In this document: piece after piece, positions 9,992 through 23,652 of the stretch
Position numbering within the stretch: the stretch's first letter is position 1
Layout: each line of letters begins with the position of its first letter
From: Lunularia cruciata
Taxonomy: Eukaryota; Streptophyta; Marchantiopsida; Lunulariales; Lunulariaceae
Reading direction: 5' to 3'
NCBI GenBank assembly: GCA_948567375.1
Contig: OX419760.1
Coordinates: 16,368,001 to 16,432,000, forward strand
Length of the DNA stretch: 64,000 nucleotides
The notes under the pieces: model-generated
What the model saw: only the letters and a program-made list of their open reading frames with translations
What the model was told of the DNA's origin: nothing
Database searches by the model: none
Position numbers and translations under genes: made by a program

Positions 9992-12900
9992 CTACTTAAG
10001 GAGCACCCCGGCCATGACCATTGTTGCTTGTCCTCTGACATAAACTCTACCAATCTTTTTGTCGACTTGGAGAGCAAGAGTTCCTCCTCGCCGTGAAGCC
10101 TGCACACGCCGCCAATCATTTTTCAAGCTTTGCTTTAGTCAGTTGGTCCGAGATCTCTTGAAGCCTTATGACAATACATATTCACAGCTCAAATCTCCCT
10201 CGCAGTAGGGAAGAATCAATATTATCTAGTACGAAGACATGTCACTGTTACTACCTAGACGCTAGAAAATATCTCGAAGAGGTTTACCTGGTATGCCAGC
10301 AAGTTGACTTTTCCAAGTTTTGTGGACCAGTACGGACCAAGTGCACAGTGTGCACTTCCACAAACAGGATCCTGACAAGACCAAAGGACTATCAATCATG
10401 AGCCACACGGGAACACAGACCTTGCCTAGTTAGGAAGATTCCTTTCAACATATTAATTTTCTGTCATGCCGAAATCCGAAAGGCTATGTAAGCGTGAGTT
10501 TTTGGATGTAGAAACAGCGTACAGTAACGCGCGGTGCCTGAGCAGGGCAGTTGCGTCTCCACCACTTTGATAACTTAGGATGAGTAAAACCAAAATTTTA
10601 AATTGTTACCTCATCTACTCCGAGCTTTGGAAAGAAGCAGCGAGATACAAAGTCAAATTCTGATACAGGTCCACCAGGAGCTGTTGCGTATAGACCATTG
10701 CTGTCACAGTCGAGTAACTCTTGCCTGTTGGGACTCAATTTTTCTAGATCCTCTTTTGATGCCAGTTCAACCTTCAAAATAGATCGACAGACAGCAAAAA
10801 GCTATGAATCACCGAATCCAAGTTCGTATGCCTGCAGTAAGAAAGCTATAAGGCCGAGCGGTAAGCACAAGAGAGACAGTAATGAGTAAAGATTGCTCAA
10901 GACGAATAAAATTCTTTGGACCTTATGCATTTGACTTAGTAAATTGATGATAAAGCGTAGGAAGTACAGAAAAGCTGTCTCTTACTTCTTATAAGAAATT
11001 TCTTAAGAGTAATGTCATTCAAAGACAAAACAATAAGAAGTCTATAACACCCAGCGGATGCTTGCGACGAAATTTGGATGAGGTGACAAGAGAATGACTT
11101 ACAATGAGGTTGTGGGAAGCTTTTCCTACAGCAACTACTTCAACATTCTGAAGACTTCTGGCAAGGGTCTCTATCGAAGAAAACGTGGACGGCGTTGTAG
11201 TGACCCATGGAAAATTTAGTTCGATCATGTCAACTGTAGGTACTTTTCTGCCATCCGCGGATGAACTTTGAGCATCGCTTTCCTTCGGTCCCACTGTACG
11301 TACTGACAAGAGCCCAGATTTGGTGTGGAAAAATATGGTGTCCTTTTTGCCAACAAGTTTCGTTTCAAATAGTAAAAACCCAGCTGCTAATGTCGCATGG
11401 CCACAAAGATCCACCTGCAGCATTCAAGATGAAGTGAGTCTCATAAGTCACAACGATTCTGGAAAATCGTTCATCTCACCTTCCATAAAACTCTTGAGGA
11501 TATGCAGGCATGGGCTACTGAACTATATTGGAACAAGACGACAAACAACACTATTGCCAGAAACAGAGTTCATAGGGACTGACCTCTGCCAAGGGAGTGA
11601 ACCAACGAAGATCATATTCATGAATGACATGCTTAGGTTCAGCTCCCTGTTCAGGTGCATTCTCTCCAGGCGTTTTTTCCTCTTGAGAGTCGTCTCCAGA
11701 TTCCGGTTTTGATTCTAGTGAAGAGCTGGTTTCCAATTTTTCTGTCGAGTCATCTTCAGGAGTCACCGACTCGCCTTCCACAAGTTTAGTGTCTTTCCTC
11801 ACGAGGTAACAAGTTTCGGAAAGATTGAACTCCGTAGCAACGGACTGCATCCATGCCGCATCCCTAAATTCTGGAAGCACGATCACAGCTGCCGGGTTGC
11901 CACCAAAAGCTCCATCGCTGAAAGCATCAATCTGTCATTTTGATTGGAGTGATAGAGTAAAACAGTCAAAGTGGGGTTTCAGATCAGTATAGCTGGAAAA
12001 CCTGTCAAACTAGGACTGCTTCTAATTTTCCACATATCTCAGGGATCTCATACAAGATGTCTATAACAGACTGCTCCCAAGGTCTCTGTAACTAAGCAGT
12101 GCAACTTTAGCAATGCTGCTTTCTTTCCATTCCTTCTTGAATAATGGATATAGCCCCAGCTGCTGACTTGCTTGCTCGTCCACCTCATGAATTTGACATA
12201 CTAGGCTGAAACCCGAAGTCCAGTTGCTTACAGATCTTCGTCTAAAAAACTGGTATCCTTACATCTGCGCTTCCGGAATAAGATTTAAAATCTTTCAGCA
12301 GATCATTCCCAAAACCATACTCTGCTTGCTTGACTGAATATCATAGAGAGGATATACAGTTGTTCAAGCAATCATAGCTTCGTATGCTAAATTTCTATTC
12401 AGACGAGGTTCACTGCCATTAAAAAACATCATCTCGCTTCGTATTTTTCCTCAGAGCCCTTTACTAATCTTTTTATATCATACTTTCTTATAATATACAC
12501 ATCATGTGGTTCATGATCTTCCATTCAGCCCATAAATATTAACTGCATGCAGTAGAACAAATAAAAGCAGTATCCACTCAGACAATGAAAGAGGTCATGA
12601 CCTATGAGCTAACAAAACGCAAAATACCAAACTTACCACGGCGTAATCAATGTGCTCTGACTTCGAGAACAAGCCTTTGAAAGCATCAGCTAGCGGACGA
12701 TTGCCATCAGACGAACCCATGAGGATCAAACCAGAGGCGAGCTTCTCCGACACTTGTATCAAAAGGCCTGAATCACTATATGAGTTCTTCACCTTCTCCG
12801 CTACTTGATCTCGTTCGTAAAATGCCACTGATGAAAAATGCGGTTCCTCTGAGCAAGATTTGGGAGCGATCCACTTCGAGGTTAGTAGTGAAGTGAATGA

Positions 12901-12996
12901 ATGAATGTCATGAGAATTCAACGGAGAGAATGTCTTGGAGGACCCGCACTTAGGGTGAGGTGGTCGATAGGAGATCCACAAGTGGAAGACCACCAC
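9992..12996 (-). CDS. PhzF-family isomerase-like protein, 6 exons
   Basis: Exons on the minus strand: 12637-12720 (or from 12996), 11584-11931, 11103-11414, 10610-10771, 10288-10371 and 9992-10099. All junctions are GT-AG and phase 0. Starting at the ATG at 12720 gives 365 residues; the ATG at 12996 gives 457, with a Ser-rich leader that might be a targeting peptide. Family hallmarks are IDAFSDGAFGGNPAAV, NLSET with the expected catalytic Glu, LRWFTPLAEVDLCGHATLAA across an intron, DPVCGSAH, and a C-terminal RRGGTLAL...VRGQATMVMAG. PhzF relatives are proton-shuffling isomerases or epimerases with twin barrel-like halves; the plant members' substrate is generally unknown. Odd feature: an acidic, Ser/Pro/Glu-rich insert of about 50 residues in exon 2, between the catalytic Glu and LRWFTP. 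The fold family is confident; the first exon is not. Confidence 0.88.
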
Positions 12997-14288
12997 GTGT
13001 ACTGCTAATCAGTTCTTTGCGTGCCAGCTCAGCTCACAGGCCCAAGGTTCGCACATCCTCCAGTGTGTTCCAGCAAAAGCGAAACGTAGAGTCGTTGAGC
13101 TGTTCTTACTTAGCTTGCCACGCGCCGCAAAGATACAAGTAGATGAAAGTTGTGCAACTGTCAACCAGTAGTTGGCTCATACGTGGACTCCAGTTGACAG
13201 TCGTGCAATTATCAGAGTGATAGTGCCTTGCTATACACTGATTCTCTGAAGTTCTTGTTTTCTACTTGCAGCTGCTATGGACTTCGAATGCGTTCTGCTG
13301 CTTGGATAGAGTTGGTGTGCGTAGTTGTGGCTTTTCGAGAGTTCCAGGAATCAATGAGACAGAAAATTGATACTGTAAGGTTTTGCTATTGAGGAGCACA
13401 TGGGCAGAGCATTTGGTTCCCCCTTTCTTCTATAGAGCTTGTTTTCCTTCTAGTTTCTGCCCACGGTTTCTCTTCTAAAGTGCTTACTGCTGCTGTTGAC
13501 GCTTAATTTCTATCCAGATGTAGTGATTGAAGTTCACCTCCATGGATCATGAACAAGGTCCGAGTTACGGTCAATTTCCAAATCTTGTGAAGACTTGTAA
13601 ACTTCACTGTCAGGGGACGCCTCCAAACACCTCAAACAATATGCTACAAAGTATCAATTCGCGCCAAAATATTCTTGACTCGCTATCGCATGCTGTTTAA
13701 GACTGCTTCATTTTCAAGTCTACCCTGGGTTTCCTGTTTATTCAGACTGCTTCATGTACAGGATCAGGCCGTACAGAATGAGCAGAGGTAAGAAAGCAGA
13801 AATTTCCTAGAATCAGTAGCGGAATCTGTTGATCTTCCTTTTGTCTGTCGGTTCTAGTGAACAGTACTCTCTGTCCAACGAACGATCGTTAGATATCATG
13901 GCACTTTGAAAGTTGATTGTTCTTCAAAACCTCAAGAAATGGCCATCGTTGGTTGAGCCACTGACAGCATTGACCTTAAATTTCGTTTGTATTGATGTGA
14001 TTGACAACATATTGCGTAATGAAATATAGAACCGTTGCAAACAACCCGGTTCCGTACCCACGTCTGACAACAGTTCAAGCCTCATGGCCATTTTTCAAAT
14101 GCCTGTCGTTGAGATATCAAATGATGAAAGGATGGCATGGGATGAACCGTTGAATGGGGGAGGAAAGGACAGAAGGAAGGAAAGAGGAACTGCGAGCTTC
14201 ACTTGAATTTGCTAAAGAAGTAGACCTGTTCTCAATGAAGGTGCTAGGCCAAAGGTTGCCCTGCATCCATGGTGGTCTGCTATAAACA
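12997..14288. other. Intergenic between the PhzF-like and YSL genes
   Basis: Both genes read leftward, so this holds the promoter and 5' leader of the PhzF-like gene and the 3' flank of the YSL gene. No further gene is seen. Confidence 0.5.
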
Positions 14289-17200
14289 CTAGATACCGAG
14301 CATGTTCTTTGCTGCCTCCGCCGCAGGAAGGAATGTCATACAGATGGGCGGGTTGATCTTGCTCAGAGATAAAATGGCTGCAGGGATGGTCCAAATACCA
14401 TCACCACAGATGAGACCTGATGCAAGTGCACCTGCGTAGACTTCAGATTCCTTCCTGTTCAGCGTCTCCCATACGAAGAGAATCACAGTCCCCACAAACA
14501 TGTCAATGGCGAAGTAAGCTCCGATGTAGAAAGGGATGGCCATGGCCATAGGTATTGGGATGAACTGAGAGTACTTTGCAGGTGCCACATCTCGAACAAA
14601 GTTGGTTAGAATCGCGAATATGAAGAATCCAATGCACAGCTGGAGGCAGTGGCTGGGAAGTGCGGAAAATCCAGCAACACCCAAGATTGCCATTTCTCGG
14701 AAAATGATTGCGTTGGGTACCTTATACTCTCCAGTTTGTGAACCGATGTCGAACGCAGTCCAAAAGATCCAGAATGTAAGAGGAGCAATAACACAGCCCA
14801 TTGCAGTCCCCAGCAGCTGGCTTAAGAACATGGACCGAGGTGAAGAAAGGGTAAGGTAACCAGTCTTGAAATCCTGCATCAAATCAGCGGCGGTTGCCAC
14901 AATAGACATCATCACTCCACAGGCCGTTAGTCCTGCCATGACACCGCCCTCATTTCCTGCCCATGATGCGAACACAAAGAGGCCGAGCTTTCCATAAGTT
15001 GAAGCCAAACTCCAGTCCGTCAGACCTGTTCCGTAGGAGTTGCAGAAGGCGAGAACTGGGGCAACAAAGTAGCAGAGGAAGACATAGTACCACCTCATGG
15101 CCGGAAAGATTTGTGGAATGAGGACAACAGATATTGCAGCTAGAGCTACGTAGCCAGAGACTGCAACCCATCCAGGGATCCCCTCCTTTAAAAAGACATT
15201 CCTTCTTTTCTTGTCGTCTGGTGAGAGGTGCTCCTTTTTCTCTATACCTGTAGTCGGCAGCTGCTGATTTTTCTGATACTGCACGTGAATTGCCCTTGAT
15301 GTTACGTACAAAATTTTCACAAAGTTGTACAATCCGTCTCCTAATACGAGGGCAATAGCGATGAAGACCTGCACAAAGTAACCAAGTCAGTGCCGAGAGC
15401 AGCAAATGCTACATAGAATTATCACGTTCAATGTGAATCTCAATGTCAGCTAGTGCCTACTGGCGGCCAAGACAGAGGTCAAATGTGCTGATAAGTGAGA
15501 AGTGATAAATGATAAATGATCAGTGATAAAGAGATAAATGTGCCTCATATTTTGCACAGTGATTCTCAGCTTCCCAGAGCTCACCTCTCAAAACGTAAAG
15601 TGGTAGGTATTAAAGAATGGCATGAAATGATGCAGTGCCTAGACGAGGAACTGGAACACTACTATGGTGTAATGGTATGACCAATTCATTGGATTGCTCT
15701 AGGATGAATTTCCACTCATAAAACTGACCCTTGACAGGGTCATGTATCGTCAGAATTAGTATGTCGTAAAAACACTAGTATGTTACTACCTTGTATCCGT
15801 AGAGACCCTTAAAATCAGTCGAGCCAAGCCCAGATGGGAACCAGTCGCCCTCGCGGGTGTTGATTAGAGGCCACATGACGCCCCAAGATAGAATGGCCCC
15901 AAAGGCGACCGAGCAATTAACAATATGCGGACAGATCAACCCTACACCGACGTATGTCAAGCTGAAGTCGAAATATATCCTGGCAACAAATACAGAAACC
16001 CTCGGATGCGTTAGCAAACCGTTCACAAATCGAAAGATATAATTACATAAGTACTGATTAACTGAAGCAGTAAGTTCAGATTCCATGAGCCTATCAGCTG
16101 AATGAGAGACCCAGAGAAGAGGATAAGTAAAGCAGATGAAGGACATACCTGTTCTTGTACGCCAGCAAACCGAGGCTAGGAAAGTTATCAAATCCACAAC
16201 TGTCACCAATTCCACTAAAGAACCACTTGAAGAAACTCCAGAAAAAACTGATGAAAAAGTGCTTCCCCAAGCATTTGACCTGCAAGCTGTAGATGAGAAA
16301 CCGTTTGATCTTGTCAGCTATCCAGAAATAGCCTTCCCGAATCTAGGAAACTACGTTGTCTGCTCACATTACAGGCTAACAACGATAGAAGTAGGAGGTG
16401 CACAAACTGAAGTAGAATGCAAGGCAACCAGCTCCGCTAAGGAGACGAGCACATTAGATATATATTAACATCATGTCTCGGTTGAGCGTCAGACTTTCCC
16501 GCACTACTTTCCGCTTATATGAGGACAATCTCCAACCATAATAAGACTACCTCGAATTAAATGGTACGAGTTTGCATCCCTTCAGATAACATGAAGAAAC
16601 TTGGAAGTTGTTTATTTAGGATAGCTCACTCTCCAAATATGGCGGATTCATTACATATCGAGCAGATCCTATTCATGATCCTCGCTTTAGAGGGAAATAT
16701 GCACCGAGAGTGTCTTCTCTTCAATGAAGTGGAATAACAGATAGTTCATTAGAAGCCAACGTGACCACAATTAAACTATATCTCCCAATAACACCGAGAA
16801 AATAAGACAATGTTTGATTGCTACCTTGCCAGCTCGGCACCTCGCGAGGTATGGAAGCTGTTGATAAGAACGGCTGTTGCTGTACCACTTGGATATGTGA
16901 GGGCGTAGTCGATGACCATAATCTACACGGGAATAAGACAGGATCAGTGACAGTCACAGAATATAGTTCAGGCTATATGGATAGCACATGAATACCAAGT
17001 TAGGGGTCGGAGGGCTACAGATTCCGCCAGCAAACTGTTTCTTTTAAGTTTCATCTACTGATCTTTTAAGTTTCATCTACTGATCCTCGTGGTTGGTCAA
17101 GCGGAAGACGTTCGATTTGACCGACAGTTCTAATTAAGGTACGTGTACGGTGAGTGACTGCCAAGTCAAAGATACATCGACGGATGAAACCAAAACCCAA

Positions 17201-18782
17201 GTCAAACATTGAGCGAGAAGGGAGGAATATAGCAATACCTTCCGCAGAGGTACAAGAGCTAGAAGTCCGACAAAACTAACAGTGAACAAGAAGGCAATCA
17301 TCCATCCCAACTGAGGATCCTTCACATCTTGTGCACTGTTCCCGGGATAATCCACACCCAGAATCTCATAAGTCTTGGTATCCATGGCGAGAAGATATGA
17401 GCCGAATCCACCTGAACAAACAGTTTAGGTGAGACCGAGGTGGAGGTCAGAAAGATTTGCAAATAAGATTCAAAAAATGATTGGGAGTTACATATTCGGC
17501 CCGCGATTTTTTGTAACTTCACTGCTTCATCAAGTTACGAAAGTGAATGACACCTGAATGTCAAATTTCCTCTATTTCAGACGTCACAGAAGTTGGGGTG
17601 TCTCTGGTTTCTTGCAAGAGAAGTGTACAAAAGAGTTTGAGAGTTGACATGCCTTGATAGGTCAAGGACCTGCGGTCCTGCGTCCGAAAGAACTAAAACC
17701 TACGCACAGTAGCTATAGATGGTTGTTATCTTCATATTGCCACCTTGGAAGACTCATAAACACTTGCTCCTGATTAAATTAATCATTACTTCATTTTTGG
17801 CAGTCCATTCCTCTTACTTCTTCTATGGATAAGAAGATTCCTCCACGAGTCCTCGTGATTCTGCTCAATAACAGAAGTTATGGTATAATACAACAGACTA
17901 GGTGACTGGAATGTATTCCGCATGACGGAGCAGTATTTTCTTCCAGATAACCCACTAAAATAACTCCATTTGATCTGTGTTGCCAATTTCTAAGGCAGTA
18001 AATGCAAGCATATAGAATGTAAAGTCGATATGCCTGTAGGTTGCTGGACTATCATCAGTGACGAACAAAGATCTGATAGAAAGCTCTGAAATTAAGAACC
18101 ATTGATTCAATTTGAACTGTGGCTACATCGGAATTCTACCCGTTATGTCTACTGGTACCACAATCCCAGACCAAAGAAACCTCAATAGTTATCATGGACG
18201 CATTTTGACAACTTTTCAGTGTGCTTTTATCCAAGGTATGAAGAAGATTACTTATTTTCTGGCGTTAACTCCTTCTCACAAGAACATCTCAACCTGTACA
18301 CGAAAGAGCTAAGGAAATTGTTCTCGACCTTCGAGGTACTAGCTAAAGAATAGAGGGTGTACTTGAAATGAAGTGCACTTACCACTAAAAGCAAGGCCAT
18401 AGCAGGATACCACAGTCGTCTGAATCACTGTGTTTTCCTGCCTGGTGAAAGGCTTGCTCCAAAAACCCAGTTGAGAAAGAGTCCCGGTCCACAGCTTGAT
18501 GAAGAAGAATCCCAACAAACCAGCGGCCACGTTGAGAGATGGGATTACACCAATTACAAAGTTTAATTTGTGAGTGATAATGCAGAACATAGCACCGAGC
18601 AGTATGCTCACCAAAATACCCCTGAACGTAATCTGATCGTTCCATGGAGGAACTTCTACATCTTCGAGTGTCGCCCACCCATCTGACTGATCTCCTTCAT
18701 CTTTCACCAGCAGAGGTGAAATAATATCATTTTCACCAATACCCTCGCTACTATCTGAGCTTTCCGAACTACTAGACCCCAT
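14289..18782 (-). CDS. YSL: Yellow Stripe-Like (OPT family) metal-chelate transporter, 6 exons
   Basis: Exons on the minus strand: 18383-18782, 17239-17411, 16825-16922, 16149-16286, 15790-15979 and 14289-15368. Phases close to one frame of 692 codons plus stop, the normal size for plant YSL proteins. The N-terminus is cytosolic-looking, rich in Ser, Glu and Asp. Many hydrophobic membrane spans follow, beginning [20 protein letters not shown]. Typical family blocks are [18 protein letters not shown] (residues about 199-216), [47 protein letters not shown] and the C-terminal [20 protein letters not shown]. YSLs carry iron and other metals as nicotianamine or phytosiderophore complexes across the plasma membrane or an internal membrane; the exact metal cannot be read here. 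No stops or frameshifts are seen. The start is the first ATG of the acidic leader exon. Confidence 0.95.
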
Positions 18783-21700
18783 GTTTGAACCAATGCCGAA
18801 TTCGTTACTTGTATACTCCTCGCTCCTCTAGCCGACTCTACTATTCTGCCTCACCCACAATTGATCCACACCAATATCTCCTGGTCGGTCCTTCTGTTCC
18901 TCTTCCTCCAGTGCAACAGATCTCACCAGTGATGTGTATTCCCTGTTTCGTCCTTCATACCCACATTGAGGAGTACTCCTTCGACAAATTCAATGGTGGG
19001 TCGCTCCTCTAGGCATTCTCGTCACTCCACTCCCTCATCATCTGCTCCGTCTACTCCTCTTTTCTCCCAAAAATCCTCCTTAGTGATAAATCACATTTCC
19101 TTTTACACGTCCACTACCAGAACGCATTCGAGGTTAAAGGCTGTCGTTCAGATCTGTAGATCTTTCTTATACTCCTCAACCAACGTCTGGTCTTGGATCT
19201 AGACCACTATACAGGGACTCCGCTGTTGCACCTTCAACCCGGGCTCAGATCACTGGAGATTGTAGATCTCTCGTCCTTTCTTCAGCTGGTCCACGGCTGC
19301 TCTCTTTTCCTCGCCCTGTTCTTCTTCTTCTTCCGTCGTGTCCTCACTTCGCGCATCCAATCTCGAAAGTACAAACCCAAGCACACTACAGTACATTCCC
19401 TCGTCAGTACATTGTGTAACTTAAGAGTTGTTTACGAGCCGCTGCTGAAGTGCAGGAGTCTGATTGAGTACAGCTTCGCTCACCTGTCAAGCTTGATTAC
19501 CGCCTAGAAAACGCATTCCCAAAGGCCGAATCTTATCATGATTCTCGTTCTTTAAAACCAGAAGCTTTTGAAATAAGAGTACGCTACACCATACCTGAAT
19601 CTGCTGCAGCCTTGCGTAGACAGGAAAACAACCAACGGCGTGCAAGCAAAATTCGGCTCCCTTGCAGCAAGGGTCTTATAAAATTAGTTTCCTGAAGCAA
19701 ACGAATGGGCCCATGACCAAAAGGCCTCGACCTCCCCTTACAGGCATGTCACGAAAAGTACACCTATTCACCATCGCCATAGCCAACACATGTCTAACTA
19801 GGAGTCTCGGGATTCTACGAGGACTGACTCACGAATCTTGTGCCACATTACCGACGACGGCAGTGCTCGGATCAACCGGCAATGTTCGCCGGCAAATTTT
19901 GGACATTTTCTGCATCAAGAATACGTCCGTAAACATAAAGGACTGAGACCTATAGCAACACAGTCGGGAAATATCCGTAAACAGGCGACTTCTGACTTTC
20001 TCAAGGACTGCAGGTCGCCGGGAAGCAATTCCCGGGGACCTGGTTCGGTGAGAGCTACGGGCTCCTGGGCTCTCACAAGTGTTTTTTGTCGTTTAGTATC
20101 CCATCATGCGTTACACTCCCCTGAGGGGATGTCAAGTGGATCTGTCAGCGGGATCAATTTCTATTCTGTCGTCTAGCAACCAGGAATGGAGCCTCCCGGC
20201 GATTTCCACACCGGAGGGCGGAGAGGTCCAATTTGGGAATCTTGAATATGTAAAAAGGGTTTGGAGATTCTGACTTTACGTTCTGACTTTCGTTCAAGGT
20301 TAGAAAGAGGACTTTAAGGATTGAAATGATGATGAATGGGAAATGAAAGTTGGAGTAGACAAGTTCAGTGTTTTCAACTATGTGATGATGATCTAGAGGC
20401 TTCGAACAGTGGTGAATACGTTGAATAAGTTGACATTAGGCTTCGAGGAGCATGTGAAACTAGGAATCATGGAGGTAAACTTAACGCAAATAGAAGAAAA
20501 AGAAGCAGATCCCAACTGCTCTTATAATGGTTTATGTTCCATTCTACTCTAGGGATTACCAAATAAACAGAAACGGATCTAGTAAGACTTCGATTTAACG
20601 GTACCCTAAGTTGACGGTAAGATTTAACAGCACTCAATGGTTGATGTTTGCATAACGAGTATATGTTAACATTGAAATTTCTGAATGAAAAGATATTATT
20701 CATGTGAGTGCTGATTATAAAGTGGAGAAGAACATGCATTTCATTTTATACCCTTTTATACAGTGGTTTCTGGAGGAGTTGATGTTTGAATTCTTGCTCG
20801 GATATCCAGGCTAGATAAACGTGTAGAAAGCACTTACAGACTGCCACAACTATTCTAGATTTCTTTCTGTGTTGGATCTGCGGACATGAGATGGGTCCTC
20901 AAGACGTGGAAGTTGGCAGCAGGTGGACGTGTAAATCCGCGAAAGTGGATTCAAATTGATTTCCATTCGCTCAGAACACTTAATTTAGAAGAGATTGAAC
21001 GGAGGACATCAACCTCCCCGTACCCACAAACGCCGAGTCCCTGTACGTACAATGTGCAGTGAAACAATAAAACCTATAAACGCTTGGATGTGTACAATGT
21101 AATAAATCTCTCACACAATCAAAATGATGCTACGGGTCCACAAAGTGCATGCATTAGTGCACTTCCGATTAGCACCTAAGTGGAAGTGCACTAGTGCACA
21201 CATGATACTCCTCTCCATATCTGCAAAACTACAACCCCTCACATCCCAACTTACATAAGAAAATAATCTCTCCAAATTTAAAAATCTATAAATTCTCATA
21301 ATTTTTAATTTCTATCTCCAAATTTTTCAAATTAAATTCACATGGAACTTAATCATAAAAACCAAGAGATTAGAAATAAAAATCTCCAACCCATCACTCT
21401 CAATGTATAATGATCACTCTCAACCCTAAAAAACTAAAATCTTCGTAACTTTCTACTGCATTCCCCATAGTCTTCAATCTAGGTACCAATGGAACCAAAA
21501 TTGAAAAACGAAGAGAATCTACTATTCACTCGAATGCTATATGCTAGAGAGCACTCAGAAATTATCAAAATTCTCTCACGTCTCTCCCTCTCCTCTCCCG
21601 TCTCCACACTCTCCCGCAGCTCCCCCGCGCCAAACGATCCGCAAGGACTATGATTGGACCACTTGGGATGCCCACGTGAGACAAGCGACCACATCGACAA

Positions 21701-21799
21701 TAGTGACACTCGGGATTACACACGCTTCTTCTATACCTTTGTTGATCATTCCAGGGATATAGATCGAGTCGTGGGAGTGGTTAGCTTCTCAAGCGGGTT
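18783..21799. other. YSL upstream region and intergenic DNA
   Basis: Contains the YSL promoter and probable 5' leader, then intergenic sequence. Several short frames exist (for example 19193-19507 and 19662-19946), but they are low-complexity or lack recognisable motifs. GC-rich inverted motifs occur around 20010-20045 (gccgggaagcaattcccggg). No gene is supported. Confidence 0.45.
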
Positions 21800-21973
21800 G
21801 CATTTTGGGGTTATTTGAGACTAGTTTTCCATGTCCATGTCTATTCCATAGGCTACCCCGCACACTCCATGATGAGGCTAGACAGGCTTTTTGCCTACCA
21901 CTAGATCGTTTGGCACGTGATCCCTTGGACGAGTTAGCGTGGTTCCTATTCCTCCTACTCCCTTGATGGTGTC

Positions 21974-23640
21974 TTTGTTATGCTAGAGGGGGACACACGG
22001 GGCATAGAGAAGTGGCGGCTAGATTTCGTCGATTCCGAGCGGGGGATTGGGCAGCGCTTCAGGAGGAGTCTATTAGGGCTACACAATTTAGGAGACAAGC
22101 ATTGCCACAAGATACCACAGATTCCAGTTGATTACGACGATGTAGGACATTGGGTCAGGCGGGAGAGTTTAGTAGAGCCAAACAAGCGCTACACCCTTTG
22201 TCTATAGCGAGTCCTACTGATGAGACCATCTCTTCCCTACGCTCATTGCATCCTATAGCAGTAGAGGGACTACCACTAGAGGTCTTAGATTATCAGCCTG
22301 AGCACCCTTTATGTCTTGATAGGTCGCTATTTGCACAAGCATTGTGCACTGCCTCTCTCCTTTCCTCAGGAGGCTTGTCAAGGATGGTTTATGAGCACCT
22401 TAGAGATTGCTTCCAAGCAGATGATCCTTCTAGTAGTTTACCAAGTTGTTTCAGGTGGCTGCAGTAGTAGCAAGAAGAGACATTCCTATGTCTGTTAGTC
22501 GGGTCTTGAGTGCTAGTCAACTTCTCGCGATTGAGAAGGACACGGGAGGCATTAGACCGATTGCTATTGGAGAGATCTTTTTGCGTTTGGTCAGTCGTAC
22601 CATTGTCCTTCAGCATCGTTCTTACTTTTGACAACACCTTAGTCCACATCAGTTTGGAGTAGCTACACTTGGAGGATGTGAGGCTATATCTCTAGGCATT
22701 AGAGCACTCCTAGATATCCATCCGGAGTGGGTCGTCCTACAAGTGGATGTTGAGAACGCTTTTAATAGCGTCTCACATGCATACATCTTTAGAGAGCTTA
22801 GGGAGACTTGTGGATCCTTGGCGAGTCTCATTCCTTTTGTGCAGTCTTTTTATGGCTCTCCTGCTTCCCTTTACTACCAGCATGGTGGTTCACAGGAGGG
22901 AGTCACCATCTTGGAGTCAACTGTTGGTACACATCAGGGAGATCCTTTAGGAGGGCCCTTATTTGCCATGGCTCACTTTAGAGCTCTCCTATCTACTACT
23001 TTGGCCATGCCAGGTTGTGTATTTCCCTCCTTGGCAGATGATACACACATCGTAGGCCATGTAGATCAGATTAGGCAGGCCTTTGACTACTTGACTACCG
23101 AGCTACATCTAGTAGGCTTGAGAGTCAAGGTGTCAAAGTGTAGGGCATGGTCCCCTTTAGGTATCCCTCCCCACCTTGAGCTTCCAGAGGGGTGTATCAC
23201 ATCCACAGATGGACTTTGTGTTCTTGGAGTGCCAGTAGGATCGGAGGATTTTGTCACATACTTCTTGGACGCTGCCCTTGCAGAGGATGTTTTCCATGTG
23301 GATGACCTTCCATTACTAGGAGATCTGCAGGTGGCATTTGGTATACTCTCTTCCAATATTGCTCGTCGACCATCCTACCTCATCCGTACAGTTCCCCCCT
23401 AACCGTTCTTCCTATCACGTCTGAGAGCATTTGATAGGAGGATTATGGGAGTCTTTGGTGATATTATTGGACCAGGGACTTTTGAGTGTGTGATAGGGGA
23501 TTTGGCACGTAGACAGATGGCTCTACCAATCTCATGTGGTGGGGTTGGCTTGCTTTCTATGGAGGAGATGGCACCTATAGCGTTTTTGGATAGTTGGGCT
23601 CTCTCGGCACCCCTAACTTGCCTCTCGTTTTGTAGTTGCT
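21974..23640 (+). pseudogene. Reverse transcriptase of non-LTR copy 2
   Basis: RT motifs appear in order: LLAIEKDTGGIRPIAIGEIF (about 22527-22586), VDVENAFNSVS (22744-22776), GTHQGDPLGGPLFAMA, and the catalytic LADD followed by THIVG (about 23032-23058). The best open stretch is 22743-23402. In-frame stops lie at about 22124, 22466, 22629 and 23401, with at least one frameshift near 22450. It resembles RTs of RLE-type non-LTR elements, which copy RNA directly into nicked target DNA. It is non-functional as it stands. Confidence 0.8.
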
Positions 23641-23652
23641 GATAGGCCGGTT

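Noticed and set aside
10698-10889. Plus-strand ORF near the PhzF-like gene
   Set aside because: It is antisense to exon 4, whose minus-strand frame matches the family.
16136-16468. Plus-strand 110-residue ORF
   Set aside because: It is antisense to YSL exon 4 and its introns; the minus-strand exon has strong family motifs and proper splice sites.
19193-19507. ORF of 104 residues with a poly-Phe stretch upstream of YSL
   Set aside because: Low-complexity CTT runs produce it; no domain, and it lies in the probable YSL promoter or leader.
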